From positions 2,728,001 to 2,792,000 of the forward strand of contig NZ_CP146256.1 in the NCBI RefSeq assembly GCF_039134705.1: DNA of 64,000 nt. The letters are read 5' to 3'. A model generated the notes under the pieces. That model was not told the DNA's origin. It worked only from the letters and a program-made list of their open reading frames with translations, and ran no database searches. This document shows positions 36,184-45,477 of this stretch, piece by piece; the stretch's first letter is position 1; each line of letters opens with the position of its first letter. Source of the stretch: Kineothrix sp. IPX-CK. Its GTDB lineage: Bacteria; Bacillota; Clostridia; Lachnospirales; Lachnospiraceae. The translations under genes and the position numbers were made by a program.

Positions 36184-37859
36184 TTCGATTTTGCCAAGTC
36201 CTTCTCATCAAACACTTCGTCGATAGCAGAGCCTGCCGGAACCATGGGGAATACCTTATCATCCTCTTGGATAATACACTCGATGAGTACCGGCTTCTTA
36301 AGGGAAATCGCCTTTTCGATTGCCGGTCCAACTTCCTCCTTGCTGGTTACACGAATCGCTTCGCAGCCCAGTCCTCTCGCTACCATACAGAAGTCCACCT
36401 TATCTTTCAGAACGGTTTGGGAATAACGTCCCTCGTAAAACAAAGTCTGCCACTGACGAACCATACCCAGAACATGATTGTTGATCACGATCTGGATAAT
36501 AGGAATGTCGTATCGGCTGGCCGTAGCCAGTTCATTCATGTTCATGCGAAAGCATCCGTCTCCTGCAATGTTCACACAAATCTTATCCGGCATTCCCACC
36601 TTCGCACCGATACATGCTCCGAGGCCGTAGCCCATCGTTCCCAATCCTCCAGAGCTTATGAAAGTACGCGGCCTGGTGTACTTATAATACTGAGATGCCC
36701 ACATCTGATGCTGTCCTACATCCGTACTGATAATCGCATCTCCTTTTGTAATACGGTCCAGCTCCTCCATGACGAAGGGGCAGGACAAACCTTCCTTATT
36801 ATAATTCAATGGATATTTTTCTTTTAGATCCTTTATATAAGCAACCCACTCCATGTGTTCCATCTGAGGCATCTGCTTATTAACAATGGAAAGCACTTCT
36901 TTTAAATCACCTACGATGGAGGCCTCCGTCTTGATATTCTTATTGATTTCCGCCGCATCGATATCTATCTGCACAATCTTTGCATTGCTTGCGAACTTCT
37001 TCGGATCACCTACCACCCGGTCTGAAAATCTCGCACCCAGAGCTACCAGTAAATCGCAGCTGCTGACTCCCAGATTCGAGGTCTTCGTTCCATGCATTCC
37101 TATCATTCCGGTATAAAGAGGGTCATTTCCATCAAAAGCCCCCTTGCCCATAAGGGTGTCGCAAACCGGCGCATCCAGCTTCTTCGCAAATTCCATTACC
37201 TCCGGAAAAGCATCTGAAATAATCGTTCCGCCGCCTACATATATATATGGCTTTTTCGCTTCCTTTATGAGCTGTAATACCCTCTCAATATCCTCCTGCG
37301 TGTAGCTTTTAGGAAGCTGTTCAGGTTCCGGTACTGCCGGCTCATATTCCCCGAGCATCGCGGTCACATCTTTCGTAATGTCTACCAATACCGGTCCCGG
37401 CCTGCCGCTTTTCGCAATGCGGAACGCCTTGCGCAGCGTATCCGCCAATATAGTTATATCCTTCACAATATAGCCGTGCTTCGTAATCGGCATCGTCACG
37501 CCCGCGATATCCACTTCCTGAAAGGAATCCTTTCCGAGACAGGGAAGCGTCACGTTACATGTAATAGCCACCATAGGCACGGAATCCATCTGTGCCGTCG
37601 CAATTCCCGTTACCAGATTGGTAGCGCCCGGACCGCTGGTAGCCAGACATACGCCTGTCTTTCCGGTGGCTCTTGCATAGCCGTCCGCCGCATGTGCCGC
37701 CCCCTGCTCGTGAGAGGTCAAAATATGTCTGATTTCATTACTATGCTTGTATAACGCGTCATATACATTCAAAATAGTCCCGCCCGGATAACCGAAAACG
37801 GTATCTACTCCTTGTTCCTTCAAACATTCTACTACGATTTCCGCACCTGTAAGCTGCAT
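36180..37859 (-). CDS. ilvB: acetolactate synthase large subunit
   Basis: This 559-residue thiamine-diphosphate enzyme joins pyruvate units at the first common step of valine and leucine synthesis. It shows the FGYPGGTIL, the catalytic glutamate in LTSHEQGAAHAADGYAR, GPGATNLVTG and the diphosphate site GDGCFRMNMNELATA followed by INNHVLGMV. The ATG at 37859 follows GGAGGAG; an earlier in-frame start has no site. The usual small subunit gene ilvN does not follow, and the next gene is an L,D-transpeptidase. It lies 26 bases after ilvD on the same strand. Confidence 0.96.
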   Translation of the reverse strand: MQLTGAEIVVECLKEQGVDTVFGYPGGTILNVYDALYKHSNEIRHILTSHEQGAAHAADGYARATGKTGVCLATSGPGATNLVTGIATAQMDSVPMVAITCNVTLPCLGKDSFQEVDIAGVTMPITKHGYIVKDITILADTLRKAFRIAKSGRPGPVLVDITKDVTAMLGEYEPAVPEPEQLPKSYTQEDIERVLQLIKEAKKPYIYVGGGTIISDAFPEVMEFAKKLDAPVCDTLMGKGAFDGNDPLYTGMIGMHGTKTSNLGVSSCDLLVALGARFSDRVVGDPKKFASNAKIVQIDIDAAEINKNIKTEASIVGDLKEVLSIVNKQMPQMEHMEWVAYIKDLKEKYPLNYNKEGLSCPFVMEELDRITKGDAIISTDVGQHQMWASQYYKYTRPRTFISSGGLGTMGYGLGACIGAKVGMPDKICVNIAGDGCFRMNMNELATASRYDIPIIQIVINNHVLGMVRQWQTLFYEGRYSQTVLKDKVDFCMVARGLGCEAIRVTSKEEVGPAIEKAISLKKPVLIECIIQEDDKVFPMVPAGSAIDEVFDEKDLAKSK

Positions 37860-37885
37860 TTGTCTCTCCTCCATATGACCGGATT

Positions 37886-39556
37886 CTATTTTCTTGGGAT
37901 CTCCAAAATTGCGCCTCTATTGCCGCTGGTTACCATTTCCCTGTAACGCGCCAGATATCCCGTTGTTATCTTAGGTTCTCTCGGCTGCCAAAGGGCTTTT
38001 CTTCCCGCAAGCTCCTCGTCGGAAACTTTCATATCTATCGTATTAGCCGGTATATTGATACTGATGATATCACCTTCCCTGACAAGCGCAATAGGTCCTC
38101 CTACCGCTGCCTCCGGAGATACATGGCCAATGGAAGCGCCTCTGGACGCTCCTGAAAAACGGCCGTCCGTGATGAGCGCCACGCTGGAGCCCAGTCCCAT
38201 ACCTGCGATTGCAGAGGTGGGATTTAACATCTCGCGCATCCCCGGTCCTCCCTTAGGGCCTTCATAGCGGATAACTACAACATCGCCTGCGACGATTTTG
38301 CCTCCTTTGATCGCATCAATAGCGTCTTCTTCGCAGTCGAATACTCTGGCAGGGCCTTCGTGCACCATCATTTCCGCCACTACTGCCGAACGCTTCACCA
38401 CACAGGAATCCGGCGCCAGATTTCCTTTGAGCACAGCGATGCCGCCGGTCTTGCTGTAAGGGTTATCGATGGGGCGAATAACCTCAGGATCCTTATTGAT
38501 ACATCCTGTGATATTTTCACCTACAGTCTTTCCGGTAGCCGTGATCAAATCCGTATATAAAAGGTTCTTCTTATTAAGTTCGTTCATCACCGCATAAACG
38601 CCGCCTGCCTCGTTCAAGTCCTCCATGTAGGTAGGGCCTGCCGGAGCAAGATGACAAAGATTCGGCGTCTCTTCCGAAAGCTTATTGGCGATATCCACAT
38701 TCAGATCTACTCCAGCTTCATGCGCGATTGCGGGTAAATGCAGCATAGAGTTGGTGGAACAGCCAAGTGCCATGTCCATGCGAAGCGCATTGGTAAAAGC
38801 TTTCTCCGTCATGATGTCGCGGGGCTTGATATCCCTTTCTACAAGCTCCATGATCTTCATGCCGGCATGCTTCGCCAGACGGATCCTCTCGGAATAAACG
38901 GCCGGAATCGTACCGTTGCCTTTCAGTCCCATGCCCAGCACTTCGGTCAGACAATTCATGGAATTGGCCGTATACATGCCGGAGCAGGAGCCGCAGGTAG
39001 GGCAAACCTTCTCCTCGAATTCGCAAAGTTCTTCCATCGACATCGTTCCTGCCGCAACGCTTCCTACTGCTTCGAACATAGCGGAAAGGCTCTTTTTTTC
39101 TCCCTTTACCCGTCCTGCCAGCATCGGTCCGCCGGAAACGAATACTGTAGGGATATTGATTCTTGCCGCCGCCATCAAAAGGCCGGGAACATTCTTGTCA
39201 CAGTTGGGTACCATAACCAGCCCGTCAAAGCCGTGAGCCATCGCTACGGCCTCGGTGCTGTCCGCTATCAGGTCTCTCGTAACAAGGGAATATTTCATGC
39301 CGATGTGCCCCATAGCAATGCCGTCGCAAACTGCGATTGCCGGAAATACCACCGGCATTCCTCCCGCCATCGCCACTCCCATCTTAACAGCCTCCACTAT
39401 TTTATCCAGATTCATATGTCCCGGAACGATTTCATTATAAGAGCTTACAATACCGATCATCGGACGTCTTCTTTCCTCCTCGGTATAGCCGAGTGCATTG
39501 AACAAACTTCTGTGCGGTGCCTGCTGGGTACCCGCCTTAACGGAATCACTTCTCAT
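37886..39556 (-). CDS. ilvD: dihydroxy-acid dehydratase
   Basis: The 556-residue iron-sulfur enzyme makes 2-keto acids for valine and isoleucine. The cluster cysteines are in [11 protein letters not shown] and [35 protein letters not shown] and [16 protein letters not shown] are also typical. Length is standard. It is between leuB and ilvB on the same strand, forming a three-gene branched-chain unit. ATG at 39556 follows AGGAGAGACG. Confidence 0.97.
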   Translation of the reverse strand: MRSDSVKAGTQQAPHRSLFNALGYTEEERRRPMIGIVSSYNEIVPGHMNLDKIVEAVKMGVAMAGGMPVVFPAIAVCDGIAMGHIGMKYSLVTRDLIADSTEAVAMAHGFDGLVMVPNCDKNVPGLLMAAARINIPTVFVSGGPMLAGRVKGEKKSLSAMFEAVGSVAAGTMSMEELCEFEEKVCPTCGSCSGMYTANSMNCLTEVLGMGLKGNGTIPAVYSERIRLAKHAGMKIMELVERDIKPRDIMTEKAFTNALRMDMALGCSTNSMLHLPAIAHEAGVDLNVDIANKLSEETPNLCHLAPAGPTYMEDLNEAGGVYAVMNELNKKNLLYTDLITATGKTVGENITGCINKDPEVIRPIDNPYSKTGGIAVLKGNLAPDSCVVKRSAVVAEMMVHEGPARVFDCEEDAIDAIKGGKIVAGDVVVIRYEGPKGGPGMREMLNPTSAIAGMGLGSSVALITDGRFSGASRGASIGHVSPEAAVGGPIALVREGDIISINIPANTIDMKVSDEELAGRKALWQPREPKITTGYLARYREMVTSGNRGAILEIPRK

Positions 39557-39619
39557 ATTCGTCTCTCCTGTCTTAATTTCTATTATTTCAATATTATTAT
39601 AATCATCGTCTATATATCT

Positions 39620-40705
39620 TTAGCCAATTCTTTCCACCAGCAGATTACCCATCTGCGTGCACGATACTTTTTTACAGCCCTCCGACATAATATCTGCCGT
39701 GCGGTATCCTTCTTTCAACACATGCTTCACCGCCGCTTCTACGGCATCTGCTTCTTTATCCAGGTCGAAGGTAAATCGGAGCATCATTGCCGCCGACAAG
39801 ACGGTAGCGATAGGATTCGCGATGTCTTTTCCCGCAATATCCGGGGCAGAACCATGACTGGGCTCATAGAGACCGAATTTCGTATCATTCAGGGACGCCG
39901 ACGCCAGCATGCCGATAGAGCCGGTTACCATGCTTGCCTCGTCCGAAAGAATATCACCGAACATGTTCTCCGTAAGTATTACATCGAATTGTGCCGGATC
40001 CTTTACAAGCTGCATCGCACAGTTGTCCACCAGCATATGCTCCAAGGTCACGTCCGGATAGTTCTTAGCAACCTCCTCCACCACACTTCTCCAAAGTCTG
40101 GAGGAATCCAGCACGTTAGCCTTATCCACGCTGGTTACCTTTTTACTCCTTTTCTTCGCGATATCGAAGCCCTTAATCGCAATGCGGCGTATTTCATTCT
40201 CATCATAGACAAGAGTATCTGTCGCTTTTCGAATCCCGTTTTCTTCTATAGTCTTTCTATCTCCGAAGTAAAGGCCTCCGGTAAGTTCTCTCATAATCAA
40301 CATATCAAAGCCCTGTGCACTGATTTCTTCCCTAAGGGGACATGCCTTCGCGAGCTCTTCATATAAAATGGCCGGTCTTAAATTGGCGAAAAGATTAAGT
40401 GCCTTCCGAATGGCAAGAAGTCCGGCTTCCGGCCGCAGATTAGGCGGCAGTTTATACCAGGGGGATGTCGTCGTATCGCCGCCTATGGAACCCATAAGCA
40501 CCGCATCGGCAGCCTTCGCTGTTTCCACAGCTTCCTCCGTAAGCGGAATACCGTGCACATCTATGGAAGCCCCTCCCATCAATATATCCGTATATTGTAT
40601 TCGATGCCCGTAACTCTTCGCGACGCTGTCGAGCACTTTCCTTGCTTCTCTTACGATTTCCGGTCCAATACCATCGCCGGGAATACATGTAATCTTCAAT
40701 TCCAT
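39620..40705 (-). CDS. leuB: 3-isopropylmalate dehydrogenase
   Basis: The 361-residue enzyme oxidises 3-isopropylmalate in leucine synthesis. Visible are the start ITCIPGDGIGPEI, NLRPAILYEELA, the RELTGGLYFG signature, the metal and catalytic residues in VDNCAMQLVKDP, TENMFGDILSDEASM and GSAPDIAGKDIANP. It leads the leuB-ilvD-ilvB unit behind a good promoter. The other leucine genes (leuA, leuC, leuD) are not in the window. Confidence 0.97.
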   Translation of the reverse strand: MELKITCIPGDGIGPEIVREARKVLDSVAKSYGHRIQYTDILMGGASIDVHGIPLTEEAVETAKAADAVLMGSIGGDTTTSPWYKLPPNLRPEAGLLAIRKALNLFANLRPAILYEELAKACPLREEISAQGFDMLIMRELTGGLYFGDRKTIEENGIRKATDTLVYDENEIRRIAIKGFDIAKKRSKKVTSVDKANVLDSSRLWRSVVEEVAKNYPDVTLEHMLVDNCAMQLVKDPAQFDVILTENMFGDILSDEASMVTGSIGMLASASLNDTKFGLYEPSHGSAPDIAGKDIANPIATVLSAAMMLRFTFDLDKEADAVEAAVKHVLKEGYRTADIMSEGCKKVSCTQMGNLLVERIG

Positions 40706-40767
40706 ACCAATTCCACTCCCTTGATTTCATTCTTTGCCGTAGTACAGTACAAAAGCCTACTCACTTC

Positions 40768-40796
40768 ATAATATATTAAAATATAGCAAATTTCAA
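40768..40796 (-). promoter_or_regulatory. sigma-A-type promoter of leuB-ilvD-ilvB
   Basis: On the minus strand TTGAAA (40791-40796) and TATTAT (40768-40773) are 17 bases apart. The leader before leuB is about 55 bases, too short for a T-box; no leader peptide was seen. Confidence 0.65.
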
Positions 40797-40843
40797 CCCC
40801 GTTATAAAATATAGGAAAATCCGCCGGTACATTTTAGAAAAAA

Positions 40844-40870
40844 ACGAAGAGATTATTATGATCTCTTCGT
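40844..40870. terminator. terminator after yajC
   Basis: A perfect 10-bp stem (ACGAAGAGAT and ATCTCTTCGT) with a 7-base loop has A/T runs on both sides. It lies 48 bases past the yajC stop on the minus strand, and separates it from leuB. Confidence 0.85.
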
Positions 40871-40917
40871 TTTTTATTAAAATATATCATCCATCCTTTA
40901 CTTAAAAACAGGTGCTT

Positions 40918-41226
40918 TTACGCCTCCGGTTTTTCCACCGCGGAAATCGCAGATTTCTGCATCGGTATACGGCAATTTTTGTTATTTCCGAATTCTACGA
41001 TAACCGTATCTTCCGTAATGTCAATCACTATACCATAAAAACCGCTGTTGGTCAGTATGCTATCGCCTATCTCAAGAGAAGACAGCATCGCGGACATTTT
41101 CTTCTGCTCCTTCTTCTGGGGACGAAGCATGAAAAAATAAATGAAACCAACAATCAATACGATATAAACAACCATAATCATACCGGCTCCCGTACCGCCT
41201 GCCGCATCTGTTAACAAAATACCCAT
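40918..41226 (-). CDS. yajC: preprotein translocase accessory subunit YajC
   Basis: The 102-residue protein has one membrane helix (about residues 15-35), the family motif FFMLRPQKKEQKK directly after it, and a C-terminal domain with LEIGDSILTNSGFYGIV. YajC associates with SecDF. ATG at 41226 follows TAGGAGGA. It follows tgt on the same strand, the usual gene order. Confidence 0.95.
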   Translation of the reverse strand: MGILLTDAAGGTGAGMIMVVYIVLIVGFIYFFMLRPQKKEQKKMSAMLSSLEIGDSILTNSGFYGIVIDITEDTVIVEFGNNKNCRIPMQKSAISAVEKPEA

Positions 41227-41406
41227 TCGTAATTCCTCCTAATATCTCTTCTTTCATCGTTTACTACAAAGTATCATACACAAATTCAATATATAAAACA
41301 AGTAGTTTTATATATTTTTTATTTCATAAGAAAGAGCTTGTTACGTTGCAGTAGTAAAGTTTCGGTTTCCTATGAAATAAAAGCACTCAGTGCAGGATGC
41401 GCAGCT

Positions 41407-42537
41407 TCACAGTGACGCAGACATTCCTTCCAGTTTCCTTTTCTTATATGCCGCAAAATTGCCTTCATCGAGAGCGTTCCTGATTTCTTCCATCATCGTA
41501 TTATAGAAATAGAGGTTATGAAGCACACAAAGCCGCATTCCCAGCATTTCCTTCGCCTTTAACAGATGTCTGATATAGCCTCTGGAATATCTGCGGCAGG
41601 CCGGACAGCCGCAGCCCTCTTCGATCGGACGCTCATCCAGCTCATATTTCGCATTAAATAAATTAATTTTACCCTGGTTCGTATATAAATGTCCGTGCCG
41701 TCCGTTTCTACTCGGATATACACAGTCAAAAAAGTCCACTCCCCGCTCCACGCTTTCGAGAATATTGGCAGGTGTCCCTACTCCCATTAAGTAAGTAGGC
41801 TTATCCGCCGGAAGGTACGGAACCGTTTCTTCCAATATATAATACATTTCATCATGACTCTCACCCACGGCAAGTCCGCCCACGGCAAATCCGTCCAGCT
41901 CCATCTGGGAAAGAATCTTGGCATGCTCTATCCGAATATCCGGAAAAATGGCTCCCTGATTGATCCCAAACAGCATTTGCTTCTTATTAATGGTCCCTTC
42001 TGCCGCATTCAGACGACTCAGCTCTCTCAGGCAGCGTTCCAGCCATCTGGTTGTTCTCTCCACCGAAGCCTGCACATATTTGCGTTCTGCCTTGCTGGAG
42101 GGGCATTCGTCGAAGGCCATCGCTATGGTGGACGCCAAATTAGACTGTATTCTCATGCTTTCCTCCGGCCCCATAAATATCTTCCGACCGTCGATGTGGG
42201 ACTGAAAATAAACGCCCTCTTCTTTGATTTTCCTTAAGGAAGCCAGTGAAAATACTTGAAATCCGCCCGAATCAGTCAAAATGGGTTTGTCCCATGACAT
42301 GAACTTGTGCAGCCCGCCCATCTTCTTTATCACTTCGTCCCCGGGCCTGACGTGCAAATGATAGGTGTTAGACAGCTCTACCTGCGTCTTTATTCCTTCT
42401 AAGTCGTCCGAAGCCACCGCTCCTTTTATCGCAGCAGCAGTTCCAACATTCATAAATACCGGGGTCTGAATAACTCCGTGCACAGTGTGCAGCTCGCCTC
42501 TTTTGGCTCTGCCCTCCTGCTTGATCAATTTATACAT
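41407..42537 (-). CDS. tgt: tRNA-guanine transglycosylase
   Basis: The 376-residue enzyme swaps guanine 34 of certain tRNAs for the queuine precursor preQ1. It shows LSNTYHLHVRPG, the catalytic aspartate region LTDSGGFQVFSLA, GINQGAIFPDIR, a second aspartate in GVDFFDCVYPSRNGRHG and the zinc site CGCPACRRYSRGYIRHLL with the later histidine. Length is standard. It stands upstream of yajC on the same strand. Confidence 0.97.
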   Translation of the reverse strand: MYKLIKQEGRAKRGELHTVHGVIQTPVFMNVGTAAAIKGAVASDDLEGIKTQVELSNTYHLHVRPGDEVIKKMGGLHKFMSWDKPILTDSGGFQVFSLASLRKIKEEGVYFQSHIDGRKIFMGPEESMRIQSNLASTIAMAFDECPSSKAERKYVQASVERTTRWLERCLRELSRLNAAEGTINKKQMLFGINQGAIFPDIRIEHAKILSQMELDGFAVGGLAVGESHDEMYYILEETVPYLPADKPTYLMGVGTPANILESVERGVDFFDCVYPSRNGRHGHLYTNQGKINLFNAKYELDERPIEEGCGCPACRRYSRGYIRHLLKAKEMLGMRLCVLHNLYFYNTMMEEIRNALDEGNFAAYKKRKLEGMSASL

Positions 42538-42564
42538 AACGATCTTTCGCTTTCTTTACAATAT

Positions 42565-43650
42565 TCATAAATAGCTTTCCACAAATTCTTCAAGGGTAAT
42601 CCCTTTTTCCATAATGATCTCCGCTGCTTCTTTGCCTACATAACGGAAATGCCAAGGCTCGTATTCTATACCGGTAATATATTCTTTCCCCAATGGATAA
42701 CGAAGTATAAAGCCATACTCGCAGCCGTACTTTGCCAGCCATTCTCCGGCCTGTGTATCTCCAAAGCCTGCGTCCAGCGCCGCATAATTATCGCTGGTAA
42801 TATCTATGGCCAGACCGATCTGATGCTCGCTGGCTCCCGGCACGGTTACCGTCTGGGATACGGTCTTATAAGCTTCCATATAAGACATTCCATTTTGCAT
42901 ATAGACCTTGATTTTGCGGTTGAAAAGATACTCCTGCCTGCTCATATCCCGATACGGAGAACGAATAACGAGATTGACTCCGTCGTTCTTCGCTCCTTGG
43001 AGCATGGCGAGAAGATCCTCCTTAATCCTTCCGTCACACTGCATACAGCCCTTTATTGTCACCAGTTCGAAATGATAGCCCTCCGGTATGGGATGCTGCT
43101 TGTTGATGAGCACGAGCCTCCAGTCATCTGCAGAAAAAGTGGCTTCTTCTCCGGGCTGCCCGTCTGTCGCCAAGCCGGCCTCTGTCCGGTAATCTTTATT
43201 TTCTTCCAAAATCTCATCTAACGTATACTGGTCTTCGTCCTCCAGTCCGTGATGCTCTGCGTCCTCATAATCGTCCATCACGTCCTCATCGTCCAAAATC
43301 TCCATTTCATTCTCTGCCGCCGGCTCCTTGGCTAAAACTGCACCGCTTTCCTCCGCAACGACAGCTGATGACGAATCTGCCATTTCCGTCTTCGCTTCGA
43401 TGGCTCCCGAAGAAACAAAACCACTCATGCCTGCCACAATAGGAAAGGCAAAACTGCTGTTGAGCAGAAAAAATATGATAACAAAGCCTATGCCTGCATA
43501 TCGTTTTCCGTTATCCTCAAGGTGCCGTAAGGCATAATAACCCATCAACACTATTGTCATACAAAACAGCATCGGCTCTTTTAAATACTTATTTTTTTTG
43601 ACTACTTTAAGAAAAATTTGTCGTACTTTTTCTCTAAATTCATTCTCCAT
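42565..43650 (-). CDS. membrane-anchored D-alanyl-D-alanine carboxypeptidase, M15 family
   Basis: The 361-residue product has two hydrophobic segments (about residues 28-70), a long acidic linker to about 185, and a VanY-type M15 domain. The zinc and catalytic residues appear in GASEHQIGLAIDIT (SxHxxGxAxD) and in EPWHFRYVG. It would trim peptidoglycan outside the cell. The acidic linker resembles low-complexity spacer. ATG at 43650 is chosen over an upstream GTG that lacks a site. It is upstream of tgt by 27 bases, functions unrelated. Confidence 0.9.
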   Translation of the reverse strand: MENEFREKVRQIFLKVVKKNKYLKEPMLFCMTIVLMGYYALRHLEDNGKRYAGIGFVIIFFLLNSSFAFPIVAGMSGFVSSGAIEAKTEMADSSSAVVAEESGAVLAKEPAAENEMEILDDEDVMDDYEDAEHHGLEDEDQYTLDEILEENKDYRTEAGLATDGQPGEEATFSADDWRLVLINKQHPIPEGYHFELVTIKGCMQCDGRIKEDLLAMLQGAKNDGVNLVIRSPYRDMSRQEYLFNRKIKVYMQNGMSYMEAYKTVSQTVTVPGASEHQIGLAIDITSDNYAALDAGFGDTQAGEWLAKYGCEYGFILRYPLGKEYITGIEYEPWHFRYVGKEAAEIIMEKGITLEEFVESYL

Positions 43651-43863
43651 AAGATGCTCACATCTCCACCGCACGAATTTGAGGATTTACATAACATTTG
43701 TAAAAATTTACAAATTAACATAAATTTCTACAATATATGATAACACATTTATTTTATTTGTACACTATTTTTTCAAAATAAACCCTCTATTTTCCCGATT
43801 TTGGAGATGTTCTCCGACCTGATAGCGATTTTCGCTTCTTTCTGCAGCGAGAGGGAATAATAT

Positions 43864-44931
43864 TTACATAAAGTTACCCAGCTTATGGAATATGATGCAG
43901 TTGGGCTGTTCAACCTTTATCTCCGGTCCGTTCATGATGAGCAGTCCCTTTTTCAAGTCCACCTTAAAGAATGTCATACTGTCGGATTCATGGTTGAGAG
44001 AGACCAGATTCTTGTTATCCGGAAAAAGAGCTGCATCCTTCGGATAATCTCCGCTCACCGGAAGGCAGAACACCTTTGTAAGCAGTCCGGTATCTGCATC
44101 TATCTTATAAATGACCACGCTGTTGTCTCCCGCATTGGAGCTGACCAGATATTTGAAATCCACAGAAAAATTAAGGGCGCTGGCCGCAGAATTGCTCGCA
44201 TGATAATCGTTTAAGGTAGAAATCTCCTGAATCCTTTCGAAATACGGGTTGCCGTTTTTCACTTCATAGCTGTAGACATCCACGCAGTTTTTCAGCTCGT
44301 GTACGATATAAAGAAATCTTCCGTCCTTGGAAAACTTCAAGTGCCTCGGTGCCGACTCCTGGTCGCTTCTGATAACATCCGCAAGCTTCAGCGTTCCTTT
44401 CTCTCTATCCAACACATATACCTTGACATGATCCATTCCAAGGTCAGCCGCACACAAATACTTGTTGTCTCTTGTCATCTTCACACAGTTGACATGGGGG
44501 CGGAAATTTCTCTCCGCGACGCTTCCTAAACCTTTGTGGAACACTTCATCGGTTATACCGCCGATGCCACCGTTTTCCTTCAGCCTGAGCACCGTAATCT
44601 TGCCGTCGTGATAGCCTGCCACGAAGAGGTATTCGTCACAATAATCGGTGGACAGATAGCAGCCTCTCATGCCATTGATCGATTCGAAGTTAATGAGAGA
44701 AAGTTCTCCGTTTTCCAGTATTTTATAGGCTTCTACTCCGAAGTCGGTAATAGAATAGAGATACTTCTGGTTGTGAGAGATTGTAATATAGGAAGAGTTG
44801 CTGATTTCTACCTGATCCTTTTCCGTCATCCTTCCCTGCTTCATATCCACGTCATAAATTTTTATTCCATGCTTGTCTCCTATTCCGGTAGTGTAGGTAG
44901 AGACGTATGCAACGTATTTTTCGTTTTCCAT
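43864..44931 (-). CDS. lactonase-family beta-propeller protein
   Basis: The 355-residue protein matches the YbhE/YkgB lactonase family (7-bladed propeller), seen in YVSTYTTGIGDKHGI at the start, SYITISHNQKYLYSI, FRPHVNCVKMTRDNKYLCAADLG and the repeated blade pattern HLKFSKDGRFLYIVHEL. It has no signal peptide. Some members hydrolyse 6-phosphogluconolactone; many are uncharacterised. ATG at 44931 follows AAGGAGA. Its 5' leader region contains the 17-bp tandem array. Function beyond the fold is not proven here. Confidence 0.85.
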   Translation of the reverse strand: MENEKYVAYVSTYTTGIGDKHGIKIYDVDMKQGRMTEKDQVEISNSSYITISHNQKYLYSITDFGVEAYKILENGELSLINFESINGMRGCYLSTDYCDEYLFVAGYHDGKITVLRLKENGGIGGITDEVFHKGLGSVAERNFRPHVNCVKMTRDNKYLCAADLGMDHVKVYVLDREKGTLKLADVIRSDQESAPRHLKFSKDGRFLYIVHELKNCVDVYSYEVKNGNPYFERIQEISTLNDYHASNSAASALNFSVDFKYLVSSNAGDNSVVIYKIDADTGLLTKVFCLPVSGDYPKDAALFPDNKNLVSLNHESDSMTFFKVDLKKGLLIMNGPEIKVEQPNCIIFHKLGNFM

Positions 44932-45001
44932 GAGATTATTCTCCTTGTACTGTGCTATTGGGATATTTGAACTTGAGCGCCGCCTTATTGTATCCTTGGG
45001 T

Positions 45002-45102
45002 TTCGTAAAGAGAGATCTTACGTAAGGATTGATCTTACGTAAATATTGCGCCTACGTAAGAATTGATCCTACGTAAGATTAATCCTATGTAAGAGGTTAT
45101 AT
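45002..45102. repeat. 17-bp tandem repeat array, six units
   Basis: Six copies of a 17-bp unit with consensus TACGTAAGAATTGATCC start at 45002, 45019, 45036, 45053, 45070 and 45086 (the fifth is one base short). The core TTACGTAA is self-complementary. Unit 1 is degenerate and the last has TATGTAA. No spacers as in CRISPR arrays. It lies between divergent genes, 71 bases before the lactonase start. Confidence 0.85.
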
Positions 45103-45120
45103 TTCGGATACCGATAGGCG

Positions 45121-45240
45121 GGCAGAGACTCAAAAACTACGTTTTTGAGTTCGCTTCGCTCGTCGGGTAATCGTTCCCTCAGCTCAATTATCCGTGCAAG
45201 CACGATAATTGAGCTGAGGGAACGATTACCCGACTCTGCC
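45121..45240. repeat. 120-bp element with 30-bp perfect inverted repeat
   Basis: Arms at 45162-45191 and 45205-45234 pair perfectly over 30 bases; the 13 bases between add a 5-bp stem (CGTGC/GCACG). A separate 10-bp hairpin (ACTCAAAAAC/GTTTTTGAGT) occupies 45128-45150, and GGCAGAG (45121-45127) pairs with CTCTGCC (45234-45240) to close the whole. No frame fits inside. Confidence 0.85.
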
Positions 45241-45358
45241 CTTTTCGGACATTATACCACAGCCCTTATTTTTTGTTAACTACATTATAAAGTAATTTCT
45301 GCACGGGGCTGTTTGAATTTGTTTTGAAATTACAAATGTAAAATCTTAATTTTACCTA

Positions 45359-45428
45359 TTGACAATGCATTAACTCCTAGTATAATTGTTATCAGCGTTT
45401 GTTTAGTATCAGTAAACTTTGTGTTTAC
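45359..45428 (+). promoter_or_regulatory. promoter and candidate operator of the polyamine operon
   Basis: TTGACA (45359-45364), a 16-base spacer and TATAAT (45381-45386) form a near-consensus promoter. Downstream are three half-sites at one-turn (11 bp) spacing: GTTTAG at 45401, GTAAAC at 45412 and GTTTAC at 45423; the last two make a 6-5-6 inverted repeat. The encoded XRE-cupin regulator is a likely binder. Confidence 0.6.
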
Positions 45429-45477
45429 CTTTTCTTTACAAAAGGAACGGACACATCACGAAAAAAAGCGGTAAAAT

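Noticed and set aside
38738..40366. Plus-strand frame of 542 codons opposite ilvD and leuB
   Set aside because: It lies wholly antisense to two well-recognised enzymes, has odd composition rich in His, Arg and Tyr, and no ribosome site. It is a shadow of GC-skewed coding DNA.
45002..45102. Possible short CRISPR array
   Set aside because: Units are contiguous at 17 bp with no spacers, and no cas genes are present.
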